Assembly: GCF_021646685.1 (NCBI RefSeq)
Contig: NZ_JAKJHW010000002.1
Span: forward strand, 620,001-684,000
Source of the DNA: Pseudalkalibacillus salsuginis
Lineage (GTDB): Bacteria > Bacillota > Bacilli > Bacillales > Fictibacillaceae
Direction of reading: 5' to 3'
DNA: 64,000 nucleotides
Made by a program: the position numbers and the translations under genes. Below are positions 35,626 to 44,158 of the stretch, one piece after another (positions within the stretch are counted from its first letter, which is position 1; the number at the start of each line of letters is the position of its first letter). A model generated the notes under the pieces. That model did not search any database, was not told where the DNA came from, and saw nothing but the letters and a program-made list of their open reading frames with translations.

Positions 35626-36048
35626 TTAGAGGTCTTTATGCCATTTGTCGTTTCCAATAATTCTATCGATAATATGATTCTCATTCCAAACAGCTGCAAC
35701 TTCCAAACCTTCATAATCTGAATGGTTAGACTTCCTTATCTCACCCATATAATAAATAGAGTATTTACCTGATATAGCATCTTTTATATATTTCGGTGGT
35801 GGAAAAGCATCTTTTTCATTTGAAAATGGTCAACTATCAACAATTTCCCATTTCCCAGAGGTCAAAACATCCTTATATACGCTTACATTAAATTGAAATA
35901 CTTCTTTTTCAGGTAAATCCTCGATACTATCACCTATATGTTCATATATCCCAAAACCAGCTTTGAATACTTTTCCAAAGGCATACTTTTCATTAGGTAG
36001 GGGGATTGCGTAAACATCACCGATTTTTAATCTTCGACTTTTTACCAT
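35626..36048 (-). pseudogene. Imm26-family immunity protein with in-frame stop
   Basis: The N-terminal 72 residues (LKIGDVYAIPLPNEKYAFGK, then VFKAGFGIYEHIGDS) fit immunity protein 26. A TGA at 35830-35832 interrupts the frame, which then continues without shift as PFSNEKDAFPPPKYIKDA, GLEVAAVWNENHIIDR to a second stop at 35626, giving about 140 residues in all. Imm26 proteins neutralise contact-dependent or secreted polymorphic toxins. No toxin gene is adjacent, so this is an orphan immunity gene that is decaying, unless the stop is an error. Confidence 0.72.
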
Positions 36049-36078
36049 CTATATCCCTCTTTTTAGTTAACCTCTTCT

Positions 36079-36531
36079 TCAACTAATGCTACCCAATTGC
36101 TTGAGCCCCACTTTTAACAAATATTCGTATAAGTTCTGATATTCTGTTTCTTCTATTTGATCTAATTCGTGATTATAGAATTTCACCTTTGGATTGCACA
36201 CACCATTATTAACTTTAAATCCGTAAAAATCTCCAACTTCATTTTCAGAAATAGCTATAAAATTATGGGATTTAATGAGTTTGATCTCGTTATTTATTTG
36301 TACTATGTTCCATTCACTATCTTTAACTGAAAAGATATTGGTAAAAGCAAAATAACCCCCACCATACCTTTTGATAAATAATTTATATTCTTCAGGGAGT
36401 GTAACTGAAAATAGTCTTTCAATTTTAATTATTTCACGATCAGTACCTATTGGTTCGTTTTCTAATCCAAACCATAATGGATTCTTATCCTTAGTCTCTT
36501 CCAAAATTAATGAAAACTCATTTAAATTCAC
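36079..36531 (-). CDS. SMI1/KNR4 (SUKH) family immunity-like protein
   Basis: 150 residues with the SUKH pattern: IIKIERLFSVTLPEEYKLFI, KRYGGGYFAFTNIFSV, GDFYGFKV and a helical C-terminus. SUKH proteins commonly give immunity to polymorphic toxins such as nucleases. It precedes the Imm26-like gene by 30 bp, forming a two-gene orphan immunity unit. Polymorphic toxin arrays of Bacilli often keep such unpaired immunity genes. Confidence 0.85.
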   Translation of the reverse strand: MNLNEFSLILEETKDKNPLWFGLENEPIGTDREIIKIERLFSVTLPEEYKLFIKRYGGGYFAFTNIFSVKDSEWNIVQINNEIKLIKSHNFIAISENEVGDFYGFKVNNGVCNPKVKFYNHELDQIEETEYQNLYEYLLKVGLKQLGSIS

Positions 36532-36789
36532 ATCCTAATTACTTAAATGCATTTTACAATTATATGTGACTAAACCGCTCTTTAACTTAGTACCAATTAT
36601 TTCAAATATCATCATTTTGTACAAACCCTTCTTCAATTAAATGGCACGATTACGTAAGATCTTAAGGAACCGCCATTGTCTTTTGCTCGGAAAGTTGGGT
36701 AGCCTTTCGTGTACTAAAATAAAAGCATCCCTTCTTTTATTGTTGTATCATTCTTAACAACCTACAATCAAAAATGGAACTCCTTGAGC
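36532..36789. repeat. intergenic stretch with repeat-like segments
   Basis: TACCAATTATTTCAAA at 36589 recurs at 45100 and, in part, at 8305. CCCTTCTTCAATTAAATGGC at 36627 resembles the reverse of the dispersed repeat. AATAAAAG and CTTTTATT arms near 36717-36742 may end desR transcription. Confidence 0.4.
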
Positions 36790-37395
36790 TTATTTAAACC
36801 AACCCTTCTCCTTAAATCGGGAAATGGCTTCAATCCGGTTACTTACATTGAGTTTATCAAGGATGATGGAAACATAATTACGGACAGTCCCATTGGTAAG
36901 ATAGAGCTCGCTTGCAATTTCCTTGGTATTTTTCCCCTCGGCAATCAGATTGATCACCTGTTTTTCACGCTCAGTCAGTGGATTTTCATTACCATCACCA
37001 TACGCAATATCAACTAATTCCGGAGCGTAGACATGTCGACCGTCCATAATGACACGGATGGAGTTCGCTAATTCCTCACTCGGGCTGTCTTTTAATAAAT
37101 AGCCTTTTACCTCGGCTCTCCGTGCACGTTCGAAATAACCCGCCCTGGCGAAGGTTGTTAAAATAATCACTTTACAAGGATCATCCTTCAATTCTTCCGC
37201 CGCATCAAGTCCGCTTTTCAACGGCATTTCAATGTCCATGATACAGATATCGGGCTGGTGTTCCTTAACGAGAGTCAATGCCTCCTCTCCGTTCCTTGCT
37301 TTACCGACGACTTCCATATCTTCTTCCAAATCAAGCAGAGACCCAAGAGCTCCAAGCAACATTCGTTGATCTTCAGCAATGACAATTCGAATCAC
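36790..37395 (-). CDS. desR: response regulator DesR (NarL/FixJ type)
   Basis: 201 residues: receiver domain with phospho-acceptor Asp54 (ICIMDIEMP) and a C-terminal LuxR-type HTH (ENPLTEREKQVINLIAEGKN, GTVRNYVSIILDKLNVSNRI). In Bacillus subtilis DesR, phosphorylated at Asp54 by DesK in the cold, activates the des promoter. It overlaps desK by 4 bp. Confidence 0.92.
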   Translation of the reverse strand: MIRIVIAEDQRMLLGALGSLLDLEEDMEVVGKARNGEEALTLVKEHQPDICIMDIEMPLKSGLDAAEELKDDPCKVIILTTFARAGYFERARRAEVKGYLLKDSPSEELANSIRVIMDGRHVYAPELVDIAYGDGNENPLTEREKQVINLIAEGKNTKEIASELYLTNGTVRNYVSIILDKLNVSNRIEAISRFKEKGWFK

Positions 37396-38528
37396 ACCAA
37401 CCCCTCCTGTTTCGTTTGTTGAATAACATTAGGAACCCGAATAGTAAGTACCGTTCCGTTTGATGACTCAATCTCTAGGCTTCCATTCACAAATTCTAGA
37501 CGTTCTCTCATCCCCTGCAGGCCATGCCCTGTGAAAGAATCTTCTTGAGCAGGGATACCGATTCCATTATCGTGAATCTTAATAACTACTTCATTCGGTG
37601 ATTGCTCAATTGCGACGCTGCAGGAAGATGCCTGGCTATGCTTAACAACATTGGTTACAGATTCTTTAAAACACATACTCAACACATTTTCGACGAATAA
37701 AGGAGTCATGATACTTTCTGGGTCTCCCTCCATAATGAACTCTATATTGGCAGCTTCTAACATTTGCTTGATATGGGCGATTTCATCTTTGAGTTTTACT
37801 CCCCTCATGTCTGAAACCATTTCACGAACTTCTTTTAGTGCAGTCCTGGCCGTTTGGTGGATATCATTGATTTCGATTTTCGCCGCATCACGATTAATGT
37901 ACATTAATTTTCCAGCCAAATCACTTTTCAATCCGATGAGTGAGAGCTTTTGTCCCAAGGTATCATGTAAGTCGCGCGCAATCCGCTGACGTTCTTCTAT
38001 AATCATCAACCGAGAAATCCTTTCATTTGCATCTTCTAATTGTCCTTCTAATTTTTCATGTTTGATTCGATTGTACATAGTGAGCGGCAACAGGATCACA
38101 CCGATCAAACTTATGATGATAAAGGGAAATTGGGATAGCATCATTTCACTTTGTTTAAAGAAGACGATACTGATCGTTGCGATCGTGCTAACAAGATGAA
38201 CCACATATAATGTTATAAATCCAATTTTATTTTGAATGTTCCCAATAAAAAACGCCAAAAAAAGTGCAAAATAAACATAGCCAAAAAGCAAAGTCATGAC
38301 GATGCTTATAGCCATTTCTATACTTACCCATACATAGACTGGCCAACCTTTGGAAAGGAAGGATAGCCGGTACGATGCAAAAAACAGCAAAAACATCAAA
38401 ATACCAAAAATAATTTCCAATGTTGAGGATGATCGAAAAATAAAATAGAAAGGCAAAATACAAAAGATGATCCATATATAGGAGCTAAGCCCCTTATTTT
38501 TCGGAATGATGTGAAACCAATTCTGCAT
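37392..38528 (-). CDS. desK: thermosensor histidine kinase DesK
   Basis: 378 residues: about five N-terminal membrane spans (15-155), a coiled coil (160-180), HisKA_3 with His188 in RQRIARDLHDTLGQKL, and an HATPase domain (CFKESVTNVVKHSQASSC, GNGIGIP-type DNGIGIPAQ, GHGLQGMRERLE). It senses membrane thickness and order. The His position equals that known for B. subtilis DesK. Confidence 0.92.
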   Translation of the reverse strand: MQNWFHIIPKNKGLSSYIWIIFCILPFYFIFRSSSTLEIIFGILMFLLFFASYRLSFLSKGWPVYVWVSIEMAISIVMTLLFGYVYFALFLAFFIGNIQNKIGFITLYVVHLVSTIATISIVFFKQSEMMLSQFPFIIISLIGVILLPLTMYNRIKHEKLEGQLEDANERISRLMIIEERQRIARDLHDTLGQKLSLIGLKSDLAGKLMYINRDAAKIEINDIHQTARTALKEVREMVSDMRGVKLKDEIAHIKQMLEAANIEFIMEGDPESIMTPLFVENVLSMCFKESVTNVVKHSQASSCSVAIEQSPNEVVIKIHDNGIGIPAQEDSFTGHGLQGMRERLEFVNGSLEIESSNGTVLTIRVPNVIQQTKQEGLV

Positions 38529-38650
38529 AGCGGCCTCCTTTGTTTTATTATTTTATTTCCGTCAGTCTATCATCCAGCTCTTTGATTAAGTATAACAAAA
38601 AGCATACACACCATCTTTACAGTAAGGCGACCTTTTCTTAATTTATCAAC

Positions 38651-38681
38651 AAAACCCTCCAGTCAAAATAGGAGGGCTTTT
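38651..38681 (-). terminator. intrinsic terminator of des
   Basis: CCCTCC and GGAGGG arms with a 10-nt loop, followed on the minus strand by TTTTGTTG. Confidence 0.75.
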
Positions 38682-38691
38682 GCATTCGTAT

Positions 38692-39741
38692 TTATTTTTC
38701 TTGCAGGCTTAGCCTTATATTCTTCAGGTGTACTCTGGATTTTGGAGTATCTAGAAGTTTTTTAACCTCTTTAAAGCTAACAAATGATTTGATTTTCTCA
38801 TCATATAAACGGAAACGAATCGATTTCAAACTTGAAGCAAACGTAATCGTTGTTACTTTTTGTAACGGCGGTGTCGATTCATGTGCTTTTTCCAAATTAT
38901 AATTAGGTACTCGTGGACTTAAGTGATGTACATGATGGAATCCAATACTTCCTGTTAACCATTGCATCACCTTCGGAAGCTTGTAATAGGAACTCCCATC
39001 TACAGCCGCTTTTACATAATCCCACTCATCTTCCGTTTCAAAGTAGGAATCCTCAAATTGATGCTGGACATAAAATAACCAAATGCCGAGCGAGCCTGAA
39101 ACGAAAAGGATAGGGAGTTGTATGATCAGCAAAGCCTTCCAGCCGATGGCCCATACTAATAGCGCATAGATAGCAGCTATCGCAAAATTGATCAAATATG
39201 TGTTCAATCTTTCCTTTCGTCCTGCCCCTTTTCGGTTAAAACGGTTCGATATAAAGTAAAGATAGAATGGCCCTAACCCAAACATAACGATTGGATTCCG
39301 GTATAAGCGGTACAACAATCTGGCCCAAACAGTCGCAGCAACATATTCATCAACCGTCATTACCCAAACGTCTCCCGTTCCACGTTTATCTAGATTGCCG
39401 CTTGTAGCGTGATGGATCGTATGACTACGTTTCCATTTTACAAACGGAAAATGGGTAATTATTCCAGTAATCGTACCGAGAACTCGATTCGCTTTTTTGT
39501 TTTTGAAAAAAGATTGGTGTGTACAGTCATGAAAAATGATAAACGTTCTGACGACAAAACATGCTGCCACGACTGCTAATGTAAGCGATATCCAAATAGA
39601 AACAGACAAACTTTGATATGCAAGGAACCAAATCAAGAAGAATGGCGGAATGGTATTGATGAGCTGATAAATGCTTGATTTGGTATCAGATTTTTCATAA
39701 GGCGCTACTTTTGTTTTTAGTTCTGCTAGTTTTTTCCTCAT
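38692..39741 (-). CDS. des: acyl-lipid (phospholipid) delta-5 type desaturase
   Basis: 349 residues, membrane-bound di-iron enzyme with three His boxes: HDCTH (71-75), HTIHH (107-111) and HHVHH (C-terminal third). It introduces double bonds into membrane lipid acyl chains to restore fluidity after cold shock. It is upstream of desK-desR on the same strand, as in B. subtilis, with a DesR-like operator before it. Confidence 0.92.
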   Translation of the reverse strand: MRKKLAELKTKVAPYEKSDTKSSIYQLINTIPPFFLIWFLAYQSLSVSIWISLTLAVVAACFVVRTFIIFHDCTHQSFFKNKKANRVLGTITGIITHFPFVKWKRSHTIHHATSGNLDKRGTGDVWVMTVDEYVAATVWARLLYRLYRNPIVMFGLGPFYLYFISNRFNRKGAGRKERLNTYLINFAIAAIYALLVWAIGWKALLIIQLPILFVSGSLGIWLFYVQHQFEDSYFETEDEWDYVKAAVDGSSYYKLPKVMQWLTGSIGFHHVHHLSPRVPNYNLEKAHESTPPLQKVTTITFASSLKSIRFRLYDEKIKSFVSFKEVKKLLDTPKSRVHLKNIRLSLQEK

Positions 39742-39818
39742 GTTTCCTCCTTAAGGCAAATCACTTCTGTGGATAAACCTTCTAGTCCTATTGTAGAGAA
39801 AACTTACGTACTGGAGTA

Positions 39819-39854
39819 GTCATAAACGTCATCATGATGTATGACAAATGTCAT
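39819..39854. promoter_or_regulatory. candidate DesR operator before des
   Basis: Four GTCAT/ATGAC units: GTCAT (39819), GTCAT (39828), ATGAC (39841), GTCAT (39850). They include CATCATGATG and ATGACAAATGTCAT palindromes and lie about 80-110 bp upstream of the des ATG, where an activator site is expected. Confidence 0.55.
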
Positions 39855-40004
39855 ATGGGGAGTGTCACAATCAGGAAAATTTGTAGATAAGTTCTATCAG
39901 AAGGCTTCATACGAAGCATTTTGGGAAGAAGTGTCGGAGTTAGATTGACAAACCATCATAATAAAAAACTACACAAATAGGTGATCGGCTTATATATCAA
40001 GGAC

Positions 40005-40048
40005 AGACTGCCCCTAGTTGTTCAGGCTGAAGGGCGGTCTATTTTTTA
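40005..40048. terminator. terminator shared by toxin mRNA and antisense RNA
   Basis: AGACTGCCC and GGGCGGTCT arms with a long loop, T6 on the plus side. The conserved stretch 39960-40005 (after TTGACA at about 39946) looks like the promoter region of a convergent antitoxin RNA. Confidence 0.55.
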
Positions 40049-40120
40049 TGGTAAGACAGTATAGCAACGATCGGAAGCCCCAATGTGAGTATAATTGAAA
40101 GCGCCTTGATAAACCGTCAT
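40039..40120 (-). pseudogene. frameshifted holin-like type I toxin peptide
   Basis: ATG 40120 follows AAGGGGGTGATG. The reading frame starts MTVYQ and, after one surplus G near 40103, continues ALSIILTLGLPIVAILSYHKK and stop at 40039. This is the sequence pattern of the short holin-like membrane toxins of Bacilli (MTVYESL...VAILSYHKK type). As written the frame yields a hydrophilic 24-residue peptide, so the toxin is inactive. The antisense promoter and shared terminator look better preserved. Confidence 0.65.
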
Positions 40121-40381
40121 GGAGGCATCACCCCCTTTTGAAACTGACGTGGGAGTGTGCCGACCACCCTTCAGGAAAGGGCCGTATTCTATTGCCATTT
40201 TATTATAGCTTAGACAACCTTATAATTTACCGTTCAAAAGAACCACCAAAAAAGAAAATAACCAATTCATTTTTCGTACGGAACCGATCCTTTTAATTTG
40301 TATTACAAGTTAAGTCCACCATATGGATTGATATGTCAATAAATGAGATGAACAGCAGGTCCTACATAACAGAGACGGTAG

Positions 40382-41284
40382 TTAATAAGTCAGTGCATTT
40401 TTTTGTGCAGTTTGAATGTAATCCTTAACTGCTTGTATAAACGTCCGTGCAGCAAATCCTAAGTATTTATCAGTCCGATATATAAGACAAATATCCTGAC
40501 TAGGTGTGGGGTTCGTTATTTTGATCGTTTGAATGTTTTTATCATGGAGATTTTCAAGTAGCAGTCTAGGCAGAACGGTTACTCCAATCCCCTTTTCAAC
40601 CATGGTAATCAATGATGATAAGGTCGTTGTTTCCATTGTAGGTTTAATTCGAAATCCCAATTCTTGACAATGATGATCAATTAATTTGCGGCACTGATGA
40701 TCAGGGGGAAACATCACTGTCTTCATCTCTTGAAGATTCTTAAGTTGAATGGACCTTTTCTTTGCAAGTGGCGTTTCTTTGGCAACGGCTAAAGAGAACT
40801 CTTCATGAAAAAGAGGTATTTGTACAATTCTTTCATCTGGATTAGGGGATGTGGTCACACCAATATCAATAATTCCTTCAATGACTTGTTCGGCGACTGT
40901 AATGATTTCGACTAATGATAAGGAAACATTCGGATAGGTACCGTGAAAATCTAGAAGCAGTGAATTAAACATAAGATCAGCATCTCCAGGTAAGACCCCA
41001 ATGGTGAGAGAACCGCCTTTTATTTGTTTCAGTTCCGAAATGCTTTCCTGGGCTTGCTTCAAATGTGAAAAAATATGCTTACTTTGTTCGTATAGCAGAT
41101 TACCAGCTTCTGTTATGGTGATCCGTTTGCCGATGCGATTAAAGAGAGGGACACCCAATTCACTTTCTAGTAACTTGATTTGCTGGCTTAGATTAGGTTG
41201 AGAAACCATAATTTTTTCTGCTGCTCTTGAAAAATGAAGTTCCTCGCAGATAACCATGAAGTATTCCAACTGCCGTAATTCCAT
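40382..41284 (-). CDS. LysR family transcriptional regulator
   Basis: 300 residues: N-terminal HTH (FSRAAEKIMVSQPNLSQQIKLLESELG) and a periplasmic-binding-like effector domain. ATG 41284 (MELRQLEYF) has GGAAGGGGAG upstream and is preferred over the 9-codon longer frame. It is divergent from the DinB gene, which it may control. Confidence 0.9.
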   Translation of the reverse strand: MELRQLEYFMVICEELHFSRAAEKIMVSQPNLSQQIKLLESELGVPLFNRIGKRITITEAGNLLYEQSKHIFSHLKQAQESISELKQIKGGSLTIGVLPGDADLMFNSLLLDFHGTYPNVSLSLVEIITVAEQVIEGIIDIGVTTSPNPDERIVQIPLFHEEFSLAVAKETPLAKKRSIQLKNLQEMKTVMFPPDHQCRKLIDHHCQELGFRIKPTMETTTLSSLITMVEKGIGVTVLPRLLLENLHDKNIQTIKITNPTPSQDICLIYRTDKYLGFAARTFIQAVKDYIQTAQKNALTY

Positions 41285-41428
41285 GTTAACTCCCCTTCCA
41301 AACGTTTTCATAAGTATAACTTATCATAATAATAAGAAACACTGCATTGATAACCTTTTGAAGGCTAGATATACTTGCGTTGTAACCAGTTATTTGAATT
41401 TTTCAAAAATGAATGGAGGTTTTTTATT

Positions 41429-41905
41429 ATGTCAAATGCGTTGTTAAGTACGGCTATATCTGTTCGCCAAATGGTTATTCAACTAGTTGAATCGATTCCT
41501 GAGGATCTGTTTGACGTTCAACCCAATCAATTCAACAATACAATTAGATGGAATGTCGGACATATTACCTTCACCCATGAGTACTTTCTTTCATTAGGTT
41601 TACCGATTAATTCCGGTCTTCCAGATAACTACGCACAATTATTTAACACAGGAACGAAGCCGTCTGATTGGAGTCCCATACCTCCGACCAAAGAAGAACT
41701 TATTCAAAACCTATCAAGGCAGCTTTCTAATGTTACCGATATACCTTCTAACACATTTGATCAACAAATGGATCCGCCTATTGAATTGGGACCACTGAAA
41801 TTCGAAACCTTTGGAGAGGTATTCAACTTTGCGACCGTTCATGAAACGATGCATTTCACAACCATTTCATGTCTTTTAAAAGTACTGCAATATCAAAAAG
41901 TGTAG
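41429..41905 (+). CDS. DinB/YfiT family protein
   Basis: 158 residues from ATG 41429 (GGAGG 9 nt upstream). A four-helix metal-binding DinB fold: NTIRWNVGHITFTHEYFLS holds the first His and FNFATVHETMHFTTIS the other two. Many members are thiol S-transferases or of unknown role. A decayed paralogue follows at 42160. Confidence 0.88.
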   Translation: MSNALLSTAISVRQMVIQLVESIPEDLFDVQPNQFNNTIRWNVGHITFTHEYFLSLGLPINSGLPDNYAQLFNTGTKPSDWSPIPPTKEELIQNLSRQLSNVTDIPSNTFDQQMDPPIELGPLKFETFGEVFNFATVHETMHFTTISCLLKVLQYQKV

Positions 41906-41918
41906 GGAGGTAAACAAT

Positions 41919-42112
41919 ATGCCATACTTTGAAGCCCATGGTGATACACGACTCTTCTATAAAGATTGGGGCAACGGTAAACTCAGCACAGCTCGTACCG
42001 AATAATCAGTTTATCGTGAATGAAAACGGTCCGCATGGTTTGTACATGACCCATGCTGACCTCCTCAAAAAGGATCTACTGACATTCATTGATGGAAAGT
42101 TCCATAAGACCT
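41919..42112 (+). pseudogene. alpha/beta hydrolase, internally deleted
   Basis: With a GGGAGG RBS the frame starts MPYFEAHGDTRLFYKDWGNG, the N-terminus of chloroperoxidase-like alpha/beta hydrolases. It then jumps, in another frame, to the C-terminal end NSAQLVPNNQFIVNENGPHG, LYMTHADLLKKDLLTFI with the catalytic His region. About 200 residues including the nucleophile are missing. Confidence 0.7.
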
Positions 42113-42159
42113 ATACTAGGAACATATCAAGCGTCTCTCATTGCAAAGGAGACATCAAC

Positions 42160-42450
42160 ATGTCTGAAATGAAATGATTATCAACACGACAAAAACCGTA
42201 CGTCAAGTGTTGCTGCAGCAGGTGCAGGCCATCCCTGAGGAACTGTTCGACATTCCACCTGGTTCCTATAACAACAGGATTCGCTAAAACGTTCAGGACA
42301 TGACCGCTGCAATTGGGACCGCTCACCATTAATCAGGCGGGCGAGTTGCTCAACTTTGGATTGATCCATGAAGGGATGCACCTTGTAACCTGTGGTTCTT
42401 ACTTAAGGTCAGTCAAGGTAAGCATTAAACCAGTAGCGAAGAGAACCTGA
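42160..42450 (+). pseudogene. second DinB-family gene, decayed
   Basis: After an AAAGGAG RBS the ATG frame stops after 5 codons. A shifted frame reads TKTVRQVLLQQVQAIPEELF, DIPPGSYNNRIR, stop, NVQD, then after a deletion PLQLGPLTINQAGELLNFGL and IHEGMHLVTCG. These match the intact DinB protein just upstream, so a tandem duplicate has decayed. Confidence 0.7.
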
Positions 42451-42563
42451 ACTAAACAAGTCGGAGTCTTTAGCATGCCCATTGCTAGTATAAAGGTTGA
42501 ATAAAAGATTTTAAGTTTAAATGATACAGTAGAGTGTAAAAAGTTGAAGGAGGTTATGAATTT

Positions 42564-42989
42564 ATGAAAAAACAGCAAGCCGATGTAACGAAGGTATCGG
42601 AAGGATCCACCCAGAATCGGAGCCATCAGGCGTTTCAATCCTTTCGCCGTGCTATTGAAGATGGCCAAACGGCAGATTTTCTTGCACTAGTCACGAATGA
42701 CTTCCATTTTTACGTTCCACTTCCTCTCGAAGATTGGAAATTGGTACAGTACGGTAAACAGCGATTCGAGGAACTGATTCGCTTTGAACGTGAAGTTCTG
42801 CAAGTCCGTCTAACTCCTTTAGTAGAGCTTGAGGATACGAATTATGGAATGGTAGTGTTCCGGGCAGAAGGAATATTAAACCATAATCCTTACAACAATG
42901 AACTCGCCATTGTCTTTGAGTTCGAGGAAGCTAAGATTCGATCATTCCGCGAATATGTAGGGATGCCATTGAAAAATTATGAGGGCTAG
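42564..42989 (+). CDS. NTF2-like (SnoaL-type) protein
   Basis: 141 residues of the NTF2-like cone fold: SFRRAIEDGQTADFLALVTN, FHFYVPLPL, ELAIVFEFEEAKIRSFREYV. Such proteins act as small-molecule isomerases, hydrolases or binding proteins; the ligand is unknown. GGAGG is 10 nt before the ATG. Confidence 0.8.
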   Translation: MKKQQADVTKVSEGSTQNRSHQAFQSFRRAIEDGQTADFLALVTNDFHFYVPLPLEDWKLVQYGKQRFEELIRFEREVLQVRLTPLVELEDTNYGMVVFRAEGILNHNPYNNELAIVFEFEEAKIRSFREYVGMPLKNYEG

Positions 42990-43711
42990 GATGAGTACTA
43001 AGATACTTGTTTAAAGAGATAAGAAACTCGACTGCCGTATTTAGGGGCAGTGAAACTAACCAAAGTGGAAGAGTGCTTCGTTCGCAACGAAGCTCTTTCT
43101 TTTTGTTCTTTTATAAAGGTTATTAGTTTCAATTTAATCAAACTTTATTTCAAAGCAACATTAAAGTTGGGTGTGTAAAATAACACTTAAATTAAGCGCA
43201 AATTATAGGCCAAAGTGACAGTGTAACTCCTATCGTTTCAATAGACCTCGGTCATTTTGGAACGTTTGAAGGTATTGTAAAAAAAATCGGTCATGTTGTA
43301 TAAGTGCTGCTCACCGCCCGCATGTCTTTCCGATCACTTGGGATACGTACTCTGACTTCATCTGCTGGTTACCAGTTGAACATGATTTCCACGTTATTTT
43401 AATTTCTTTGACTCTTCGCGAAGTATAGATCGGTGGACTTCAGGGCGAGTGACAATACAATACGCTGGATATTTTCCCATTCAGAACTGGCTCTCCGGGA
43501 TCTTTTTGATCGATATAAGTGATATCCCCCCTCCCTTGCGGCCTAGCTGCATCTTTTACACCAAACATTTCTCCAAGACAAACGTCTCAATAACGATCGT
43601 TTTTGTCTATGACGATTGCATAAAAAATTCTACTTTTATTTCTATAAGGTTAAAAATTACAATTATGTGACTTTAACTTGTTAAGATTGCATGATACGGT
43701 TCCTTTATTAC
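42990..43711. other. intergenic stretch with decayed coding traces
   Basis: Holds the terminator at 43069. Protein-like but interrupted readings occur in both directions at 43230-43450 (for example LGHFGTFEGIVKK on plus and RPEVHRSILREESKK on minus), suggesting a degraded gene that could not be identified. Confidence 0.35.
43069..43105 (+). terminator. intrinsic terminator of the NTF2-like gene
   Basis: AAGAGTGCTTCGTT pairs with AACGAAGCTCTT (one bulge) around CGC, followed by TCTTTTTGTTCTTTT. Confidence 0.75.
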
Positions 43712-43762
43712 GCAACTCTACAGTTACTTATTATTGACTGCAACCGTAGAGTTGCTTATACT
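43712..43762 (+). promoter_or_regulatory. promoter and operator of the ArsR-type gene
   Basis: TTGACT (43734-43739), 17-bp spacer, TATACT (43757-43762). Perfect 10-bp inverted repeat GCAACTCTAC (43712) / GTAGAGTTGC (43746) brackets the -35 and enters the spacer, a likely autoregulatory operator. Confidence 0.65.
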
Positions 43763-43768
43763 TGATAT

Positions 43769-44047
43769 ATGAATTGGGACAAAGACGCTATATTCAAAGC
43801 ACTTGGTGACTCGACTCGGCGGCTTATATTAGACGAACTATCCGAACGCAACGAGCTGACGTTGTATGAACTTACGGCACGTCTCATTATGAAGCACGAC
43901 CTTACCATTTCGCGACAGGCGATCGCTAAACATCTTACTACATTGGAAGATGCAGGGCTCGTAAAATCAAAACGAAAGGGAAAATATCGAGTACTTATGT
44001 TTAACAACGAACCACTTAAAAACTTACTGAAAGGATGGATAGAGTAA
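43769..44047 (+). CDS. ArsR/SmtB-type HTH regulator, probably leaderless
   Basis: 92 residues: KALGDSTRRLILDELSERNE, ISRQAIAKHLTTLEDAGLVK, KGKYRVLMFNNEPL. No Cys metal motif, so not a classical metal sensor. The ATG lies 7 nt after the -10 hexamer, where transcription should begin, and no Shine-Dalgarno is present; leaderless translation is implied. It precedes a VOC gene in the usual ArsR-VOC pairing. Confidence 0.88.
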   Translation: MNWDKDAIFKALGDSTRRLILDELSERNELTLYELTARLIMKHDLTISRQAIAKHLTTLEDAGLVKSKRKGKYRVLMFNNEPLKNLLKGWIE

Positions 44048-44158
44048 TTTTATAATATCAGAACAGGACTTTCTGACGAATGTGTGGGTTGTTTTGCGTG
44101 CAACCAGATTGTTAGCACAGCACCATGCGTCACAAATAACAAGGGAGGCAACAACAGT

